Below, one piece after another: positions 46,935 to 59,034 of a stretch of 64,000 nt of DNA. The position numbers were made by a program, and so were the translations under genes. Position 1 is the stretch's first letter. Each line of letters opens with the position of its first letter. The notes under the pieces were generated by a model that made no database searches, was not told the DNA's origin, and worked only from the letters and a program-made list of their open reading frames with translations. This DNA comes from Mimachlamys varia (Eukaryota > Mollusca > Bivalvia > Pectinida > Pectinidae), in the NCBI GenBank assembly GCA_947623455.1, contig OX392538.1, positions 34,099,001 through 34,163,000 of the forward strand, given 5' to 3'.

Positions 46935-48230
46935 TGGGAGGCTGTGATATGCCCGAGTAAGACTTCTTACGATAGTCCGGATCTTAAAAATAATAAGAGA
47001 ATACCAAAGCGTCAACAAAACCATAATCCGAACTCAAAATCGATTAAACTAGGGGCAAAATAGGAACAAAGGAAAGATTTATATGGAGAAGCTCGTAAAA
47101 GCACAAGAGAATAAGACCAGGTGTTCCGGAAGAGTAAGCGTCTTCTGCTTCATCGACGACACCCGCCATGGAAATCTTGGTCACATTCAAGGAAGCATAA
47201 ATCCTCAAAATGAGAACCGAGTCATCATTGTCAACAAGCAAACACACTAACAAGCAAACTCAAAAACGTCCATCTTCATATCACACAAAAATACAGAATA
47301 TTTCTCGATGATATCAAGATGGCGACCATAAAACTTGCCCATAGTCTTCATCAACCTGCATTTCTCGAATCCCTGTGCCGTACGTTTGTTCCTCAGCAGT
47401 CGACATTTATCACGAAAATCGCGATATCCAGAGCAAGCCCTAGAATAACGAATCAACTGCGACATGTAAACACCATAGGATGGAGAAGCAGGGATGTTAC
47501 TATCAAGAAAGGGAAAGTTCACGATAGGAAAATCGAAATCGTCACGTTTATCATACAGCTTAGTAGTAAGTTGCCCGTGTTGGTCATAGTTTAAGTAAAG
47601 ATCGAAGTAAGAAGCTGATGTAGGAGAGTTTGTTGTGTCTTTAATCTCAAGTTCAGTAGGGTATATACGATCGACTAGGTCAGCAAACTTCTTGTTGTTT
47701 ATAGACAACACATCGTCGATATACCTGAAAGTGACATTGAAAGATTTGTCAAGGTTTTTTGTTACCCGTCCTGATAAGCCCCTCGACAAATTCAGCCTCG
47801 TATGAAAACAAAAACAAGTCTGCCAAAAGTGGTGCACAGTTAGTGCCCATTGGAATGCCAACAGTCTGTTGGAAAATCTTTCCTCCGAACTCAACAAAGA
47901 TATTGTCAACCAGGAATTCAATCATTCGTACTATATCTTCCTCAGTATATTTCAACCTAGCTTTTGTTGTGTTTTTCACAAAGTATACTCCAAGATAGCT
48001 CACAACCATGTATTTGTATCGTCGTGCTACCACACTGAACTATACTGCCGAAGGGTTCCAGCAGAACACCCCGCCCGGTCACAATAAACTGACAAAGGGC
48101 GAACTAGTCGTTCCACTTCGATAATACTGAGCGCCAAGCAGGGAGTCAGAACTACCATTGTTAGAGACTCTGGTATGTCTCGGCCTGGGGACAGAACCAT
48201 TAGTCTGGTCGGTGGTTTTTCACCCAGTAC
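46935..48230 (+). repeat. Dispersed repeat interrupted by an RT element
   Basis: Left piece 46935-46983 and right piece 48024-48230 are adjacent in the copy at 45575-45835. Between them lies the Penelope-like insertion. Confidence 0.7.
46984..48023 (-). pseudogene. Penelope-like reverse-transcriptase fragment, copy 2
   Basis: Minus-strand frames at 48033-47749 and 47921-47247 encode VGIPMGTNCAPLLADLFLF, FRYIDDVLSINNKKFADLVD, LYDKRDDFDFPIVNFPFLDS and YGVYMSQLIRYSRACSG, with the catalytic YIDD. Frames overlap through a frameshift near 47755. The noncoding 3' tail runs down to 46984. It is 5' truncated at about 48023, so no longer autonomous. It is the best-preserved RT of the family in the window. 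Confidence 0.72.
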
Positions 48231-49662
48231 TCCGGCCAATGGTGGGCACAACGGGGCAATGTAAAGATCGTGCGTTTATGTGTGGGGTTCTTATCGCACA
48301 CACGCACGATTTGGCCTCAGACCACAATTGTTTGTACTATATGTTACTACCAAAGAAAATCAAAAATTAAAATATTCTAAAATTTTGCCCGGGGCCTGGT
48401 TCTTATTTGATGTTGTAGATCTATTCAAACTGAACCTACAGTGAGCTGGAAAGTACCTCATGACCGGCATTTTAGAAAGATATTTTTATTTGAATGTCAC
48501 CACCCTTCATTTACAGGGAAAAATACAAAAAATCCCAAAATATCAATGCGCAAGCCTCATCTCTCACTGTGTCCTGCTGCAAAACCAAACTTGATATCGG
48601 TGTCAAACAAAAATTAATCACTAGAATAGATATTGTTGAACATTTCTATGTAAAGAAACTGTGCATATCTGTCATAGGTCATTCAGGAAAAATTATTTAG
48701 TAACCCACCTGAAATGTCCTTATGCACTACATTCGTGTACAACGACCCGGAAGTTTTATTGTGGTCTGAGGCCATTTGGTACAATTGGTCGATAAATATT
48801 ACGGAATGAACACTCTTGTCGAAAAAGTATATAATTTCGCATCATATTTCTGGGATTATGTTAATTCTACAATATACATCAAACAGTATTACAGTGACTA
48901 GGAGACAGACAAGTGCGGGTTCAGCTCCAAGGTAACAGAAAATGTAAGTAACATGTCAGAGTCTCCCCTGTCCCGTGTCCGGCGATCCGCTACAACAGCC
49001 ATTACCGAGCGATAGTTATGAAAACAAACTGGACACTTATAATTAGTTATTTGAACACCCCGTCCCCTCCCCTCTCCATCACTGTACCTGTGTTTTCACA
49101 CCTAGGCGAGTGCTGTAAGTGCCCCGGGCAAGAGACATCTTCATATATTGTCTATGTACAGGTATAACGTGGTAAAAACTGGAAATATTAACTTGAATGA
49201 GAACTTGTCAACATGTTTTTAAAGTGTACATGTGTCTATTTGGTTACTTTCAATAACTACAAAAAAACGATTCCTAATTTTAAGAAATAGAAAGATAAAA
49301 ATATCGGCTAATGTATGTAGTTAAAATATATAAATATGCTTAAAACGTTTTAACTAGCACAAAACTGTATATTAGTGTTAAGCCATTTCTCATTTTACAT
49401 CAACCACGATTGTCATCGCACAATGTTAGTTTATCGTGCGCCCACATGTGCGTTAGAAATAATCGCACATGATCGCATCGTTCGCACATCGTTCACACAC
49501 CGTTCGCCCATTGTGAGCACACCGCACATTGTGTAAAGTTGGGCTAACCCACAACTGTAGGACGTTAAACAAAATAAACCAAACCCAACCAAACATTTGA
49601 TTGTGACGACAGTCAAATTTTAAATAGAATGGCCAACTTTTTCAATCAGATGATAGACTTAA
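48231..49662. other. Intergenic stretch
   Basis: No gene recognised. A SINE-like tail, TAGGACGTTAAACAAAATAA, lies near 49558. A CGCACA-rich patch is at 49434-49530. Confidence 0.4.
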
Positions 49663-50046
49663 AGGCCCAATATACTTAACTTTCGACAAAACTTGAAGCG
49701 AAAATCAAGCCTAATAACTTTTTATATTTATAGATTTAGTTAAAACTAACTGATATCAGCAATATTCCAGACGAATTCTTACGCGGTTACCGGTACAGCA
49801 GCAGTTGAAACTCGGTATTTGTAAACACGCGTCCAATTTGAACTGTCTTCTAACTTCGGTTTGTTGTTGAAGTGGGCCCCACCTGAATCATTTGCAATTC
49901 TTTGGATTTTTCTGTCAAGAGTTTCTTGTTAGTTACCGCTCAGGTTTACTTTGTTTTAAGCTGATTTTTTCATGGTTATCAACTGTTGTTTTTTCAGAAT
50001 TCTTCAGAATCCCGAACAATTTCCTGAAGTTACGTATATTGGGCCT
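49663..50046. mobile_element. TTAA-flanked MITE, intact copy, 384 bp
   Basis: Ends AGGCCCAATATA and TATATTGGGCCT, flanked by TTAA at 49659-49662 and 50047-50050. It is related, in opposite orientation, to 23962-24692 (shared GATATCAGCAATATTC and GTAACCGCTC/GAGCGGTAAC words). Confidence 0.75.
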
Positions 50047-50050
50047 TTAA

Positions 50051-50338
50051 TTGGAAGACCTATTGTTTCCAATAAGCTCAACGCTCTATTCAATTATGTA
50101 GTTTCTAATGGATTAGTCTCACCAGAATAACTCACCTCTGTTATAATACATATACATATACTATACTTATTTCAGTACTGTGGATCATTAATTTGCCGTT
50201 GGTTGGTGCCAACTACCACAACCTGGCACGTACATCTGCTGATCGGACGTTAAAACACAAGCAAACCTCATACTAAAATTGTTACCAGCTTGTGATTGTT
50301 GCACGTTGCTGTCATATGTCGAGCGTTTTCATAAATTA
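50051..50338. other. Intergenic with SINE-like 3' end
   Basis: CAACCTGGCACGTACATCTG and GATCGGACGTTAAAACACAA near 50220-50262 resemble a SINE 3' end. Nothing else. Confidence 0.35.
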
Positions 50339-51705
50339 CAAGAGATCCCAGAGGGATCTTGGCGCCCACCACTGATGACTTTTCTTTCATTGTTAAAAAG
50401 TTGGATCTTTTCCTTCTTATTTTTCCCTTTTATTTATGAATTAAATCGTAGTACTATGAATTTCTCTTGAAAATCAATAATAGTTAAAAGAACGTTTCTT
50501 GTCAGATTTGTTTTCTGATCAAATCTCAATTCGAAATAAGAAAGATCCATCATGCATTTCTTAAAATATAACCAGTAATATACTTTCATAGTCAACATAA
50601 AAGATGGCCGTCCGTCAGCAATATTTTTCCCATTGAAATTTCTAAAAAATAGGCCATGCACTACTAGGGACCTAACAGAACCTGCTTATGAAATTTTAGA
50701 AGAATCCATCCGGTAGTTCTCAGGATAAAGCGATCACAAAACATCACTATCAAAATCCAAAATGGCCGTCTGAAACCAGATTGTTTATGAATCATCTAAA
50801 AAAAACGTGGCCAATGCACAACTAGGGACCACGGGGAACGTGCATATGAAATTTACGAAGGATCCATCCTAAACTTCTACACAAACCATTAATGCAAAAT
50901 CCAAAATGGCTGCCTGTCAGCCATATTGTATTTCAGATAGCCCAAAAAATGTTAAAATGCACAACTAAGCACTAAGGGGAACCTATATATGAAATTTGAT
51001 CCATAATTTGTTCTTCTCAAGAAAAAGCCGTAACAAACGTTCAATACCAAAATCCAAGATGGCCGCCAATATGCCCTTTTTGTTTTTCTAACCAGTCCCA
51101 AACTCAACAGGGCACAATTAGGCACCAAGGTGAACATACACATGAAATTTGAGTAACCAACGTTCAATACCAAAATCCAAGATGGCCGCCTTTCAGCCAT
51201 TGAGTTTTTCTGATCAATCCCAAAATCGGAAGGGCACATGTAGGCTCCAATGGGAACCTTTATATGAAATTTGAGTAGGACCCATCAAGTGCTTCTCAAA
51301 AAATAGCGATAACAAACTTTCAATACCAAAATCCAAGATGGCCGCCTTTCAGCCATGGAGTTATTCTGATCAATCCAAAAATCGAAAGGGCACATCGAGG
51401 TTCCAATGGGAACCTTTATAAGAAATTTGAGTAGGACCTATCAAGTGCTTCTCAAAAAATAGCGATAACAAACTTTCAATACCAAAATCCAAGATAGCCG
51501 CCTTTCAGCCATTATGTTTTTCCGATAAGTTTCAAAATCAAAAGGGCACAAAAAGCCCCCAAGGGGAACCTTCATGTGCAATTTGAGAAAGATCCATTCA
51601 GTACTTCTCAAGAAATAGCGAAAACAAGAATTGTTTCAGGACTGACGGACGGACGGACAACGGACGATTTGAATAGCCCATCATCTCAAGCTGGTGGGCT
51701 AAAAA
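50339..51705 (+). mobile_element. Tandem-core rolling-circle (HINE-like) element, 1.37 kb
   Basis: Starts CAAGAGATCCCAGAGGGATC (hairpin), then TTGGCGCCCACC. The core has several units with AAAATCCAAGATGGCCGCC. It ends with GACGGACGGACGGACAACG and GCTGGTGGGCTAAAAA. Opposite orientation to the related copy at 12371-13506. Confidence 0.72.
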
Positions 51706-53005
51706 CTATTAACTTTGTATTGCTATATATTTGTACATGATCATATATAGAATACTAAAATACAACCATGGTGGCTTAGATATCTACTCGTGCATGTATG
51801 TCATCGTCAATACCCCGGGCTTACGCTCACCTACGCTCTCTACATCCATGTATACATTGTAATATATTATCCTTTGTATGAACACAATAATAAACATGTG
51901 GATGGACAAAATCTGAACTCCAGTGCATATTGTTTCTAAAAATTGAAATCCAGAAAAATACATTACCTTCCCTGGACCCAGTTAAGTATTGCCGTGCTGT
52001 AAGTGTGAAAAGTCTTACCGTATATATCCAGTTGCCCTGGTGGGATGAAGTGTAAATACCAATGTCAGGCGAGGATGAACATGATTGACAACTACCAGGT
52101 ATTCGGGTTTTGCATGCACGGTTACGGGTAAAACAAACAGAGTGGAGTAGAGCGCGCTCGTAAACTTAGCATTGTAATACTCAGGGCTGTATGATGCAGT
52201 TTAATATTTTTTCGGCATACTGCATCTATTACTAAATTTAAAAGGTGCAGCATATGTGTGTTACGTCATCATCATTCATCGATGCTTCCGTGTTATATTG
52301 TAGGGATCAATGTTATACATGTGAATTTATCTCATGTTGCCAATCATCTGGTTTTTTTATTGAATCTGCTATGCAATTAAATTCAGTCCATCTATCTTTC
52401 TTGTGAATACGTTCATTTGTTCACAGATGTGTGAACATGTATACGTATGCCCCCCTATGCTAGCTCAATAAATATTGCTTTAAATATCAAATATCAGAAG
52501 AAGGTTTTAATTTGTTCTATAAATTATGCATAATTGACTACCGTCCATTTCCAAAATTAAGAAGTGCAATGTGTACATATGTAACAAACATTTTGTTGCC
52601 GACTTTACACGTATATGTGCCACACAACTATTTAATACAACGTTTTGTTATGTATACATTCAGGACATTTTATCGTTTGCTGCTGTGTCGACAGATTTTT
52701 ATAATCTCACACCGGCTGTTGCATAGTAAAGCAAATAAAAAGATTTTTCATTCTGTTATCTCAATTTTTAATTATCACTAGGTCCCTACATGAAAGTGCG
52801 AATGCCTTATATTAACCGCCATGTCCGTCCATCCGTCAATCTGTCTTGTCCGTCCATCAGCACTTTTGTACTTTTTCACCGATGCCCATTTTGCTATGAA
52901 TATTTGAAGCAAAGTTAAACAAGAAGTCAACTGACCAAATGACCTTTGCCAAGGTCACTGAGTCAAAGGTCAAATCCCCAGGTCAAGGTTAGATTTTGTA
53001 CCTTT
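51706..53005. other. Intergenic stretch with repeat fragments
   Basis: 52190-52265 is a copy of the ~85-bp repeat at 41875. GTCCGTCCATC runs with AAGGTCAAGG-type text lie at 52820-53000, typical of tandem-core element debris. No gene; short frames are not supported. Confidence 0.4.
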
Positions 53006-53388
53006 CAATCTGATTAAAATCATATCTTGATATCCGTGCCGTTCCGTGAACTTCTTTCTGCTGCGTCTGATAAAATCCCATAAGGGGTCATGTCCAGATG
53101 ACCTTTTGCATTGGCCAATCAAATTACTACTTTCAGAATCTTGACAGTGAAATTTTGAGGCGACAAAGCTTGCGTAATGGCATTTGTCCGTTTAGTCGTT
53201 TCGTCACCAAAAAGTTTATGTGGAATAATGTAACGAAATATTTTGCTGCAACATGACAGGTCATTGGAAAATGATTTTAGTGTTAAGTAAAGAGGCGACT
53301 AAGGTCATCTGAACATGACCTCTTCTTGGATGTTGTCAGATCCTTGTAAAACGGAGTGAGAACAAGGATATGTATTTTAATCAGATTG
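53006..53388. mobile_element. Mutator-like MITE, 383 bp
   Basis: Termini CAATCTGATTAAAAT and ATTTTAATCAGATTG. Perfect 9-bp duplication TGTACCTTT at 52997-53005 and 53389-53397. Inverted relative of 24131-24502. Confidence 0.85.
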
Positions 53389-53397
53389 TGTACCTTT

Positions 53398-54079
53398 GCA
53401 CTGTTAAACTTTTTGTTGTAACACTATGAAGCAAAGTTAAACAGAACGAAACAAGGATTCAACTGAGCAAAATTCAAGATAACCAGATCAAAGGTCAAGG
53501 TCATGCGTTGCCCCTCGAGTACGATACGATAGCCGACATATTGCGAAGCTTATGATGTAACCGACTTGTCGCATAAAGTATCACATGACAATTTGGTGTG
53601 AAAATTTGCCAAACACATTACAACAGGTCGGGCCAATCTTGGCACAAAATGACCGACGATCTGGATGATATGCATTTGTTCCAATCGGTTACTTGCTTTG
53701 AAAGTGATCTTGTCGATTTCGGAATATTTGAAATGTTTATTATTGACTATCAAAGTTAAGCAAGTTAGAGAAGCGGGGAATACCCGTTAAATCTGCTTGC
53801 TGGTCCCCGTTCGAATTAATGCATTTCTAGTATATCAGTGTGTTTATAGTTGCCACGTGCGTTTCATTGTTTAATTCTATTATCTAGGTAAGCGTACTAG
53901 TTATTGGATTGTTGAGATTTGCATTGCTTGTATTTCACCTAGAACTTACATGTATTACATTTTTACCGGTAAAATTTCGAAAAGTGTTCATCAACGAAAG
54001 TGATATTTTTCACTGGTGAGAACTACATATTTCACTGGCGAAAAATATCACTTAAACCAAGTTAAACAAGCAGTGGTTT
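53398..54079. other. Intergenic stretch
   Basis: No gene recognised. GCAAAGTTAAACA words continue the repeat debris that the MITE entered. Confidence 0.35.
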
Positions 54080-54696
54080 AAAAGGTTTTTACTCTATTTA
54101 CCCTATTGGGTCCCGCCCCTCCGACCCAAGAGGGGTCAGTCACCATTTATACAAAATCTGTTCCCCTGCCCAAATGGATTTTTTTATCAACTTTAGTTTA
54201 AATCCATTCAGTACTTTATAACTAGTAGGGATTTTAAAGGTTTCCCCCCTATTCGTCTCTGGCCCAAAGGGGTCAGACCTACCGTTTATACAAAACTGAA
54301 TCCCCTTTACTCAAAGTTTCTTCATACTAAATTTAGACAATATCTTAAAGAAGAAGAAGGTTCTTAAAAGAATTTACTATATTTTCCTTTTTTAGCCCCG
54401 CCCCGTCGGGCCTAATGGGGGTCATTATACATTTATACAAAATTAAATCGTTTATTAAAACGCACGTGGCAACTTTAAACTATTAAACGATTAACATTAA
54501 ACTTTTTGGTGACGAAACGATTAACATTAACCATTTATTCAAATTTAAATCCCCTTCACCCAAGGATGCTTCTGGCCAAATTTGGTAAAATTCCATTGCG
54601 TGGTTCAGGACTAGTAGGGATTTACAAGAAAGTTGACTGACGGACGCCGCGCCGTTGCATAAGCTCATCGGCTCTTCGGATCAGGTGAGCTAAAAA
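54080..54696 (+). mobile_element. Tandem-core (HINE-like) element, 5' truncated
   Basis: GTCCCGCCCCTCCGACCC and GCCCCGCCCCGTCGGGCC mark diverged units. The 3' end is CTCTTCGGATCAGGTGAGCTAAAAA. No 5' hairpin was found. Confidence 0.6.
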
Positions 54697-55119
54697 GTGT
54701 TATATCAAAGTTATTTCAAGTGCATTTTTACATGCTACCATGTCAATATGTTAATATCAGTGCGAACAGTAGCCGTCGACACTTTCTCGTTTACGGAAAG
54801 TGCCGAGGGTTCCAGACAGTGTTAGTCGAGTCGAGGTCAATGTTCGGAATGTATCACACCAGGACACGAACTTGTGACTAAATACGCTAGTTCTGTGACC
54901 TGTTAATACAGCGAAGGATACCTATCTTGTTTAGTAACATGTAACCGTTGTTATCGCTGTGACATATATTAGGTGAAAACTTCAGGTCAAACTTGAAATG
55001 ATAGCATGTACCACACAAGATGAAAGTGTTACATAGCTTACCATACACAATCTTAAAGCGGCTTTCTCTTAAAAATCTTAATCTTTTCATCTCAACAGAA
55101 ATGCAAACATCATTATTGT
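54697..55119. other. Intergenic stretch
   Basis: No gene recognised. Confidence 0.3.
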
Positions 55120-55440
55120 AACTTTCTTCGATTTGTATTTAAACTACGACAACACAGGCAGCTTGCTACTAAACTTTGCAAAAAAAAAAAAAGTAACGAA
55201 TGTGACAGTTTTGATTTTCCGATCGTGAACTTTCCCTTTCTTGATAGTAAGATCCCAGCTTTTCCAACCTATGGTGTTTATTTGTCGCAGTTATTTCATT
55301 ATTCTAGGCCTTGTTATGAATATCGAGATTTTCACGACAGATGTCGGTTGCCGAAAAACATACTTAAATGACAAGAGATCCGAGATATGCAGTTAAATGA
55401 AAACTATGAGAAAGTTTTATGGTCGCCATCTTGGTCTCAT
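55120..55440 (+). pseudogene. Penelope-like RT fragment, copy 3 (plus)
   Basis: Nucleotide match to copy 1 from TTTAAACTACGAC to GGTCGCCATC (CGTGAACTTTCC, CTTTCTTGATAGTAA). It carries an A-run and stops, so no coding potential. Confidence 0.65.
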
Positions 55441-55449
55441 TGAGAAAAT

Positions 55450-56400
55450 AAATCAGCGAATACCGAAGCGTAAACAAAATCATAATCCGAACTCATAATT
55501 GATTGTCAAAGTACAAGAGAATAAGACCAGGTGTTCCGGAAGAGTAAGCGTCTTCGGCTTCATCGACGACACCCGCCATGTAAATCTTTGTCACATCCAA
55601 GTAAACATCAAGTTCTCAAAATGAGAACCGAGTATCATTGTCAATCGCAACAAGTAAACACACTAACAAGCAAATTCAAAAACGTCCATCTTCATATCAC
55701 TTAAAGATACAGAATATTCTAAATGAGACAAAGATGGCGAACATAAAATTTGCCCATAGTTCTGATTAACCTGCATCTCTCATATCGAATCAATTGTGAC
55801 ATGCAAACACCAAAGGCTGGAGAAGCAGTGATGCAACCATCAAGAAACGGAAACTTCACGATCGGAAAATTGGAAGCATTACATTTATCTTTTTTTTTTA
55901 TTATTTGTTTATTTTCAAAGTTTTTTTTACATTACAATAGTATACATATTACAATTAAACACAATATATTCCACTTTTACACACTTTCACAATACTCCAT
56001 TCACTCTTTTTGTAAGTGGCATTTTATCTATTGTAATGCTATATAGAAAGGATAGAGAAATCAGATCTAAAGGAGTAGAAAACAAAAGAATGAGAAGCAG
56101 AAAGAAAGAAGGAAGGAAGGAAAGAAAGAAAACGAAAGAAAAGAAGGTAAAGGTATGAGAAGAGGAAAGCAAAAATAAGAGTGTGAAAAATAAAAAGTCA
56201 GATATAAAAAGTTCAAATCTGGTATTAAATATGTATATCTCAGTAGGTAATTAATCAAGATGTTTAATTTCGCAATTTGCATTACATTTATCGTATAGCT
56301 AAGTAGTAAGCTGCCAATGTTGATCGTAGTCAAAGTAGAGAGAGATCGAGCCGATGTAGAAGAGTCTGTTGTGTCCTTTATTTCAAATTCAGAAATACTC
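55450..56400 (-). pseudogene. Penelope-like RT/tail fragment, copy 4 (minus), split by an insertion
   Basis: Tail sequence (CTTCATCGACGACACCCGCC, AAAACGTCCATCTTCATATC) and RT remnants in opposite orientation to the adjacent copy 3. It is interrupted at 55890-56278 and resumes with AAGTAGTAAGCTGCCAATG. Another plus-strand tail piece lies at about 56430-56575. Confidence 0.65.
55890..56278 (-). mobile_element. Retro-inserted 389-bp sequence with 14-bp target duplication
   Basis: Flanked by perfect GCATTACATTTATC at 55876-55889 and 56279-56292. The plus strand starts with a T run, i.e. a poly(A)-like tail on the minus strand. The body includes a GAAA/GGAA purine run near 56093-56150. No recognisable coding content. 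Consistent with target-primed reverse transcription of an unknown transcript or 5'-truncated LINE. Confidence 0.78.
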
Positions 56401-56575
56401 TATATCCGTGTATGGCATGAACGTGGTATGATTGCTTGTTGTGATTGAGGATTTTGTCTCAGTTTCCGCTTTGAGGCCATGCCATTTACATGAATGTGAT
56501 CTAGATTTACATTGTGGATGTCGTCGATAAAACAGAAGACGCTTACTCTTCCGGCACACATGGTCTATCCACTGA

Positions 56576-57034
56576 CTATCGTGTCTGAAGTTAGATTTGG
56601 CCGTTTATCAAACAACTCAAAAGGATTTGCTCAAGTTAATTGCAAAACGAAACCGTGTTTTAAATCCCTAGCTAGTAGTTAAAGCCTAGCAAGACAAAAA
56701 CAGTAAGTAGACCATCATATTTTATTAATTGGAAACGGCTGGAATGTAACTAGCGATAACGATATTCACCGATCTAAAATCACGTCACTCGACTCCTTAA
56801 CGGAAAGTGTATGTACATGATATTTGTAATCTATGCGTAGACATTTCCAAACGGCATTTTGAAAGTTAAAGCACGAACTTTAACCTTTGAGTTGAGTTAT
56901 GGATGCTTTGTTCGTAAAAACAAGACAATTCGTGAGTTACGAGGTTTGACCTCTGCCTTCTATACAGGTGACATGCAAAACAGCCGGTGGCAACATTTCA
57001 ATTTACAATTGCATTAATCGTGATTCAGAAAAAA
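56576..57034. other. Intergenic 5' flank of transporter C
   Basis: No promoter motif is convincing. An in-frame ATG at 56987 would extend the transporter C N-terminus by 16 residues. Confidence 0.35.
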
Positions 57035-57247
57035 ATGGCTAAGACAACTAACGAGTTTAATGGTGGCCACTATAATCATGAGTTGGTCAAACTTGGACAC
57101 GATGACAAAGAAGATACCGATGACGAATGCAATTCAAAAGACGAGGTGATCGAAAATCGTTCATTTTTAGAAGAGGTTCGGCATGATAAAATCACCCGCT
57201 TCAATGTCATTCTGAGCGTCTGTGTTGCCTTTGCCTTTTCCACGTTG
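57035..57247 (+). CDS. MFSD4B-like: Transporter C exon 1
   Basis: 71 codons from MAKTTNEF to FSTL, with donor TTG|GTATGT. The acidic cytosolic N-terminus resembles copies A and B. Confidence 0.8.
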
Positions 57248-57754
57248 GTATGTATATGTTTAATTAATTATTTTTATAGCCACTGTAAGACAATGTATTA
57301 TGTTTTTGGCGTCACATTAAATATCATCTGGTACAAAAAAGCTATTTTTGCATTAAAAAAACCCCAAATGTTTAATGAATCATGTTAGGTCAATTTCATC
57401 GGCAATATAAAAATGTTTTGGGTGGAAGGTACGGTACGCAAGTGGATAGCGCACTTGCCGTAATTACTTTTAATATCCACTATAACACCATGAATCAGGT
57501 TTTTGCGCACTTGCCTCTCACAAAGGCGACCGGCGTTCAATTCCCCAATCGGACGTGAAAAGGTGCGGGGTCAACTGCCCAGCCACGTAGGTAATCTTCG
57601 CGTACTCCGGTTTCCTCTTATAATAAGACCCCAAGCACTCTCACATCCGAACCAACAAGAGTGATTAATATTAGTTGAATAACTTGTTTCATAATTGTTG
57701 TAATATAAAGTTTATATTAAACCTTTTTTTATGTAATTTTCAACTTTTTCTCAG
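57248..57754 (+). other. Transporter C intron 1 with SINE
   Basis: 507-bp GT-AG intron. About 57420-57700 is a tRNA-derived SINE (see separate entry). Confidence 0.6.
57420..57700 (+). mobile_element. tRNA-derived SINE carrying a 45-bp insertion
   Basis: Head AAGTGGATAGCGCACTTGCC and B-box-like GGCGTTCAATTCCCC near 57533. An 11-bp word GCGCACTTGCC occurs at 57449-57459 and 57505-57515, flanking a 45-bp insert (57460-57504). SINE ends are not precisely defined. Confidence 0.6.
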
Positions 57755-58040
57755 GGATGGACGAGAGGTCAAGCAGGGTCAGCTTTTCTTGATATCCTGA
57801 ATATATCTGGCACAGATCTTGAAAAGGGTTCCGCCTTTGTGACGTCATACTTCTCAGGTCGTGTACTAGGATCCATTCTTGGAGGAGCGATTTACTCAAA
57901 AGTGAACCGATACCTGTTACTAGCAATAACTTTATCTATAAATAATCTCACGCTTGCATTAATTCCTTGGTGTGCTATATTCGAACTAATGATAACCGTT
58001 AATGTCATTCACGGCATTTGCAATGGAATTATGGGAGTAG
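57755..58040 (+). CDS. MFSD4B-like: Transporter C exon 2
   Basis: 286 bp, TTCTCAG|GGATGG to GTAG|GTGAGT. Encodes GWTRGQAG to CNGIMGV. Confidence 0.86.
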
Positions 58041-59034
58041 GTGAGTACTTTTCCCCCATTTATACTCTGTGATATATACTCTCGGCCTGTATGCCTATAA
58101 TACTAAAAATGACCTTTGAACTTTGTAAGAATAAAGAAGATATACATGTCCAAATATTCAATCATTGATTTCTGAAACCTGTTAATTGTCTTACGACCTC
58201 CTCTTAAGCATTGAGAATAAATTCGAACTTAATTAGGACGCCGGAATAACATTTCAGTAACTTGATCGAATTAGTACCATACGTTTGGATATTTGGGATA
58301 TGGTTACTTTTGGTTTATTTGGCGCCTATGTTGATTGAGCTAAAATCAAACACACCAAAATTTAAGCTACCGTCATTCCGTTTATTTACTACATACCTAT
58401 TTCTAACTTCCGCGAGCTGTCCTCGTGTTGGAGTATTGCTTCTCGATAAAAACGCGCCAATAAAGAAATGTTTCATGTAAATGTCTCATAAATTAACGAT
58501 GTTTTCATAGCCATTATTTAATAAGCCGTGTTCGATTTCGTAACTACTATATTACAACTGCATCACGATTACTGGGACGCTTTATTTTCGAAAGAATCAT
58601 CATCTGTAATCGGTAATGGATATGTAGCCTATCGAAATGTTATGAACAAACAGACCAATTACATAACTACATATAAACGCCATAATATAACTCGCATGAT
58701 GATGGTTAACGATTACTTTTGGCGCACCAAATATTTAACCAACCAAGTTTTGGCGAAGCCAAAATATCACAAAGTGTGGTAATAAAACATATGATATAAG
58801 ATGCGTTTACGTCCGGGAAAAAAATGAAATAATGAGTAGAACATAATCACGGTTATTAGTTAAAACCAAATGTACTTAATATATTAATCATGCCGCAAAA
58901 ATGAATTAAACTGCATCAAACAGCTGTTTCGTCCGCCTAGGACTCTTTTAGTGATGCAAAGGGCCAACAGAAATATCGTGCCCTACTATCTATATTAATT
59001 AATTTTTATTACTTTTCTCTCTCTTATTTTTCAG
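58041..59034 (+). other. Transporter C intron 2
   Basis: 994-bp GT-AG intron. A diverged inverse relative of the ~85-bp repeat at 41875 lies near 58880-58945 (AAACTGCATCAAACAGCTGT, TTTCGTCCGCCTAG). Frames at 58262 and 58528 have no recognisable family. Confidence 0.5.

Noticed and set aside
58262..58782. Frames of 72 and 84 residues between transporter C exons
   Set aside because: They fall in intron 2 with no homology seen to A or B.
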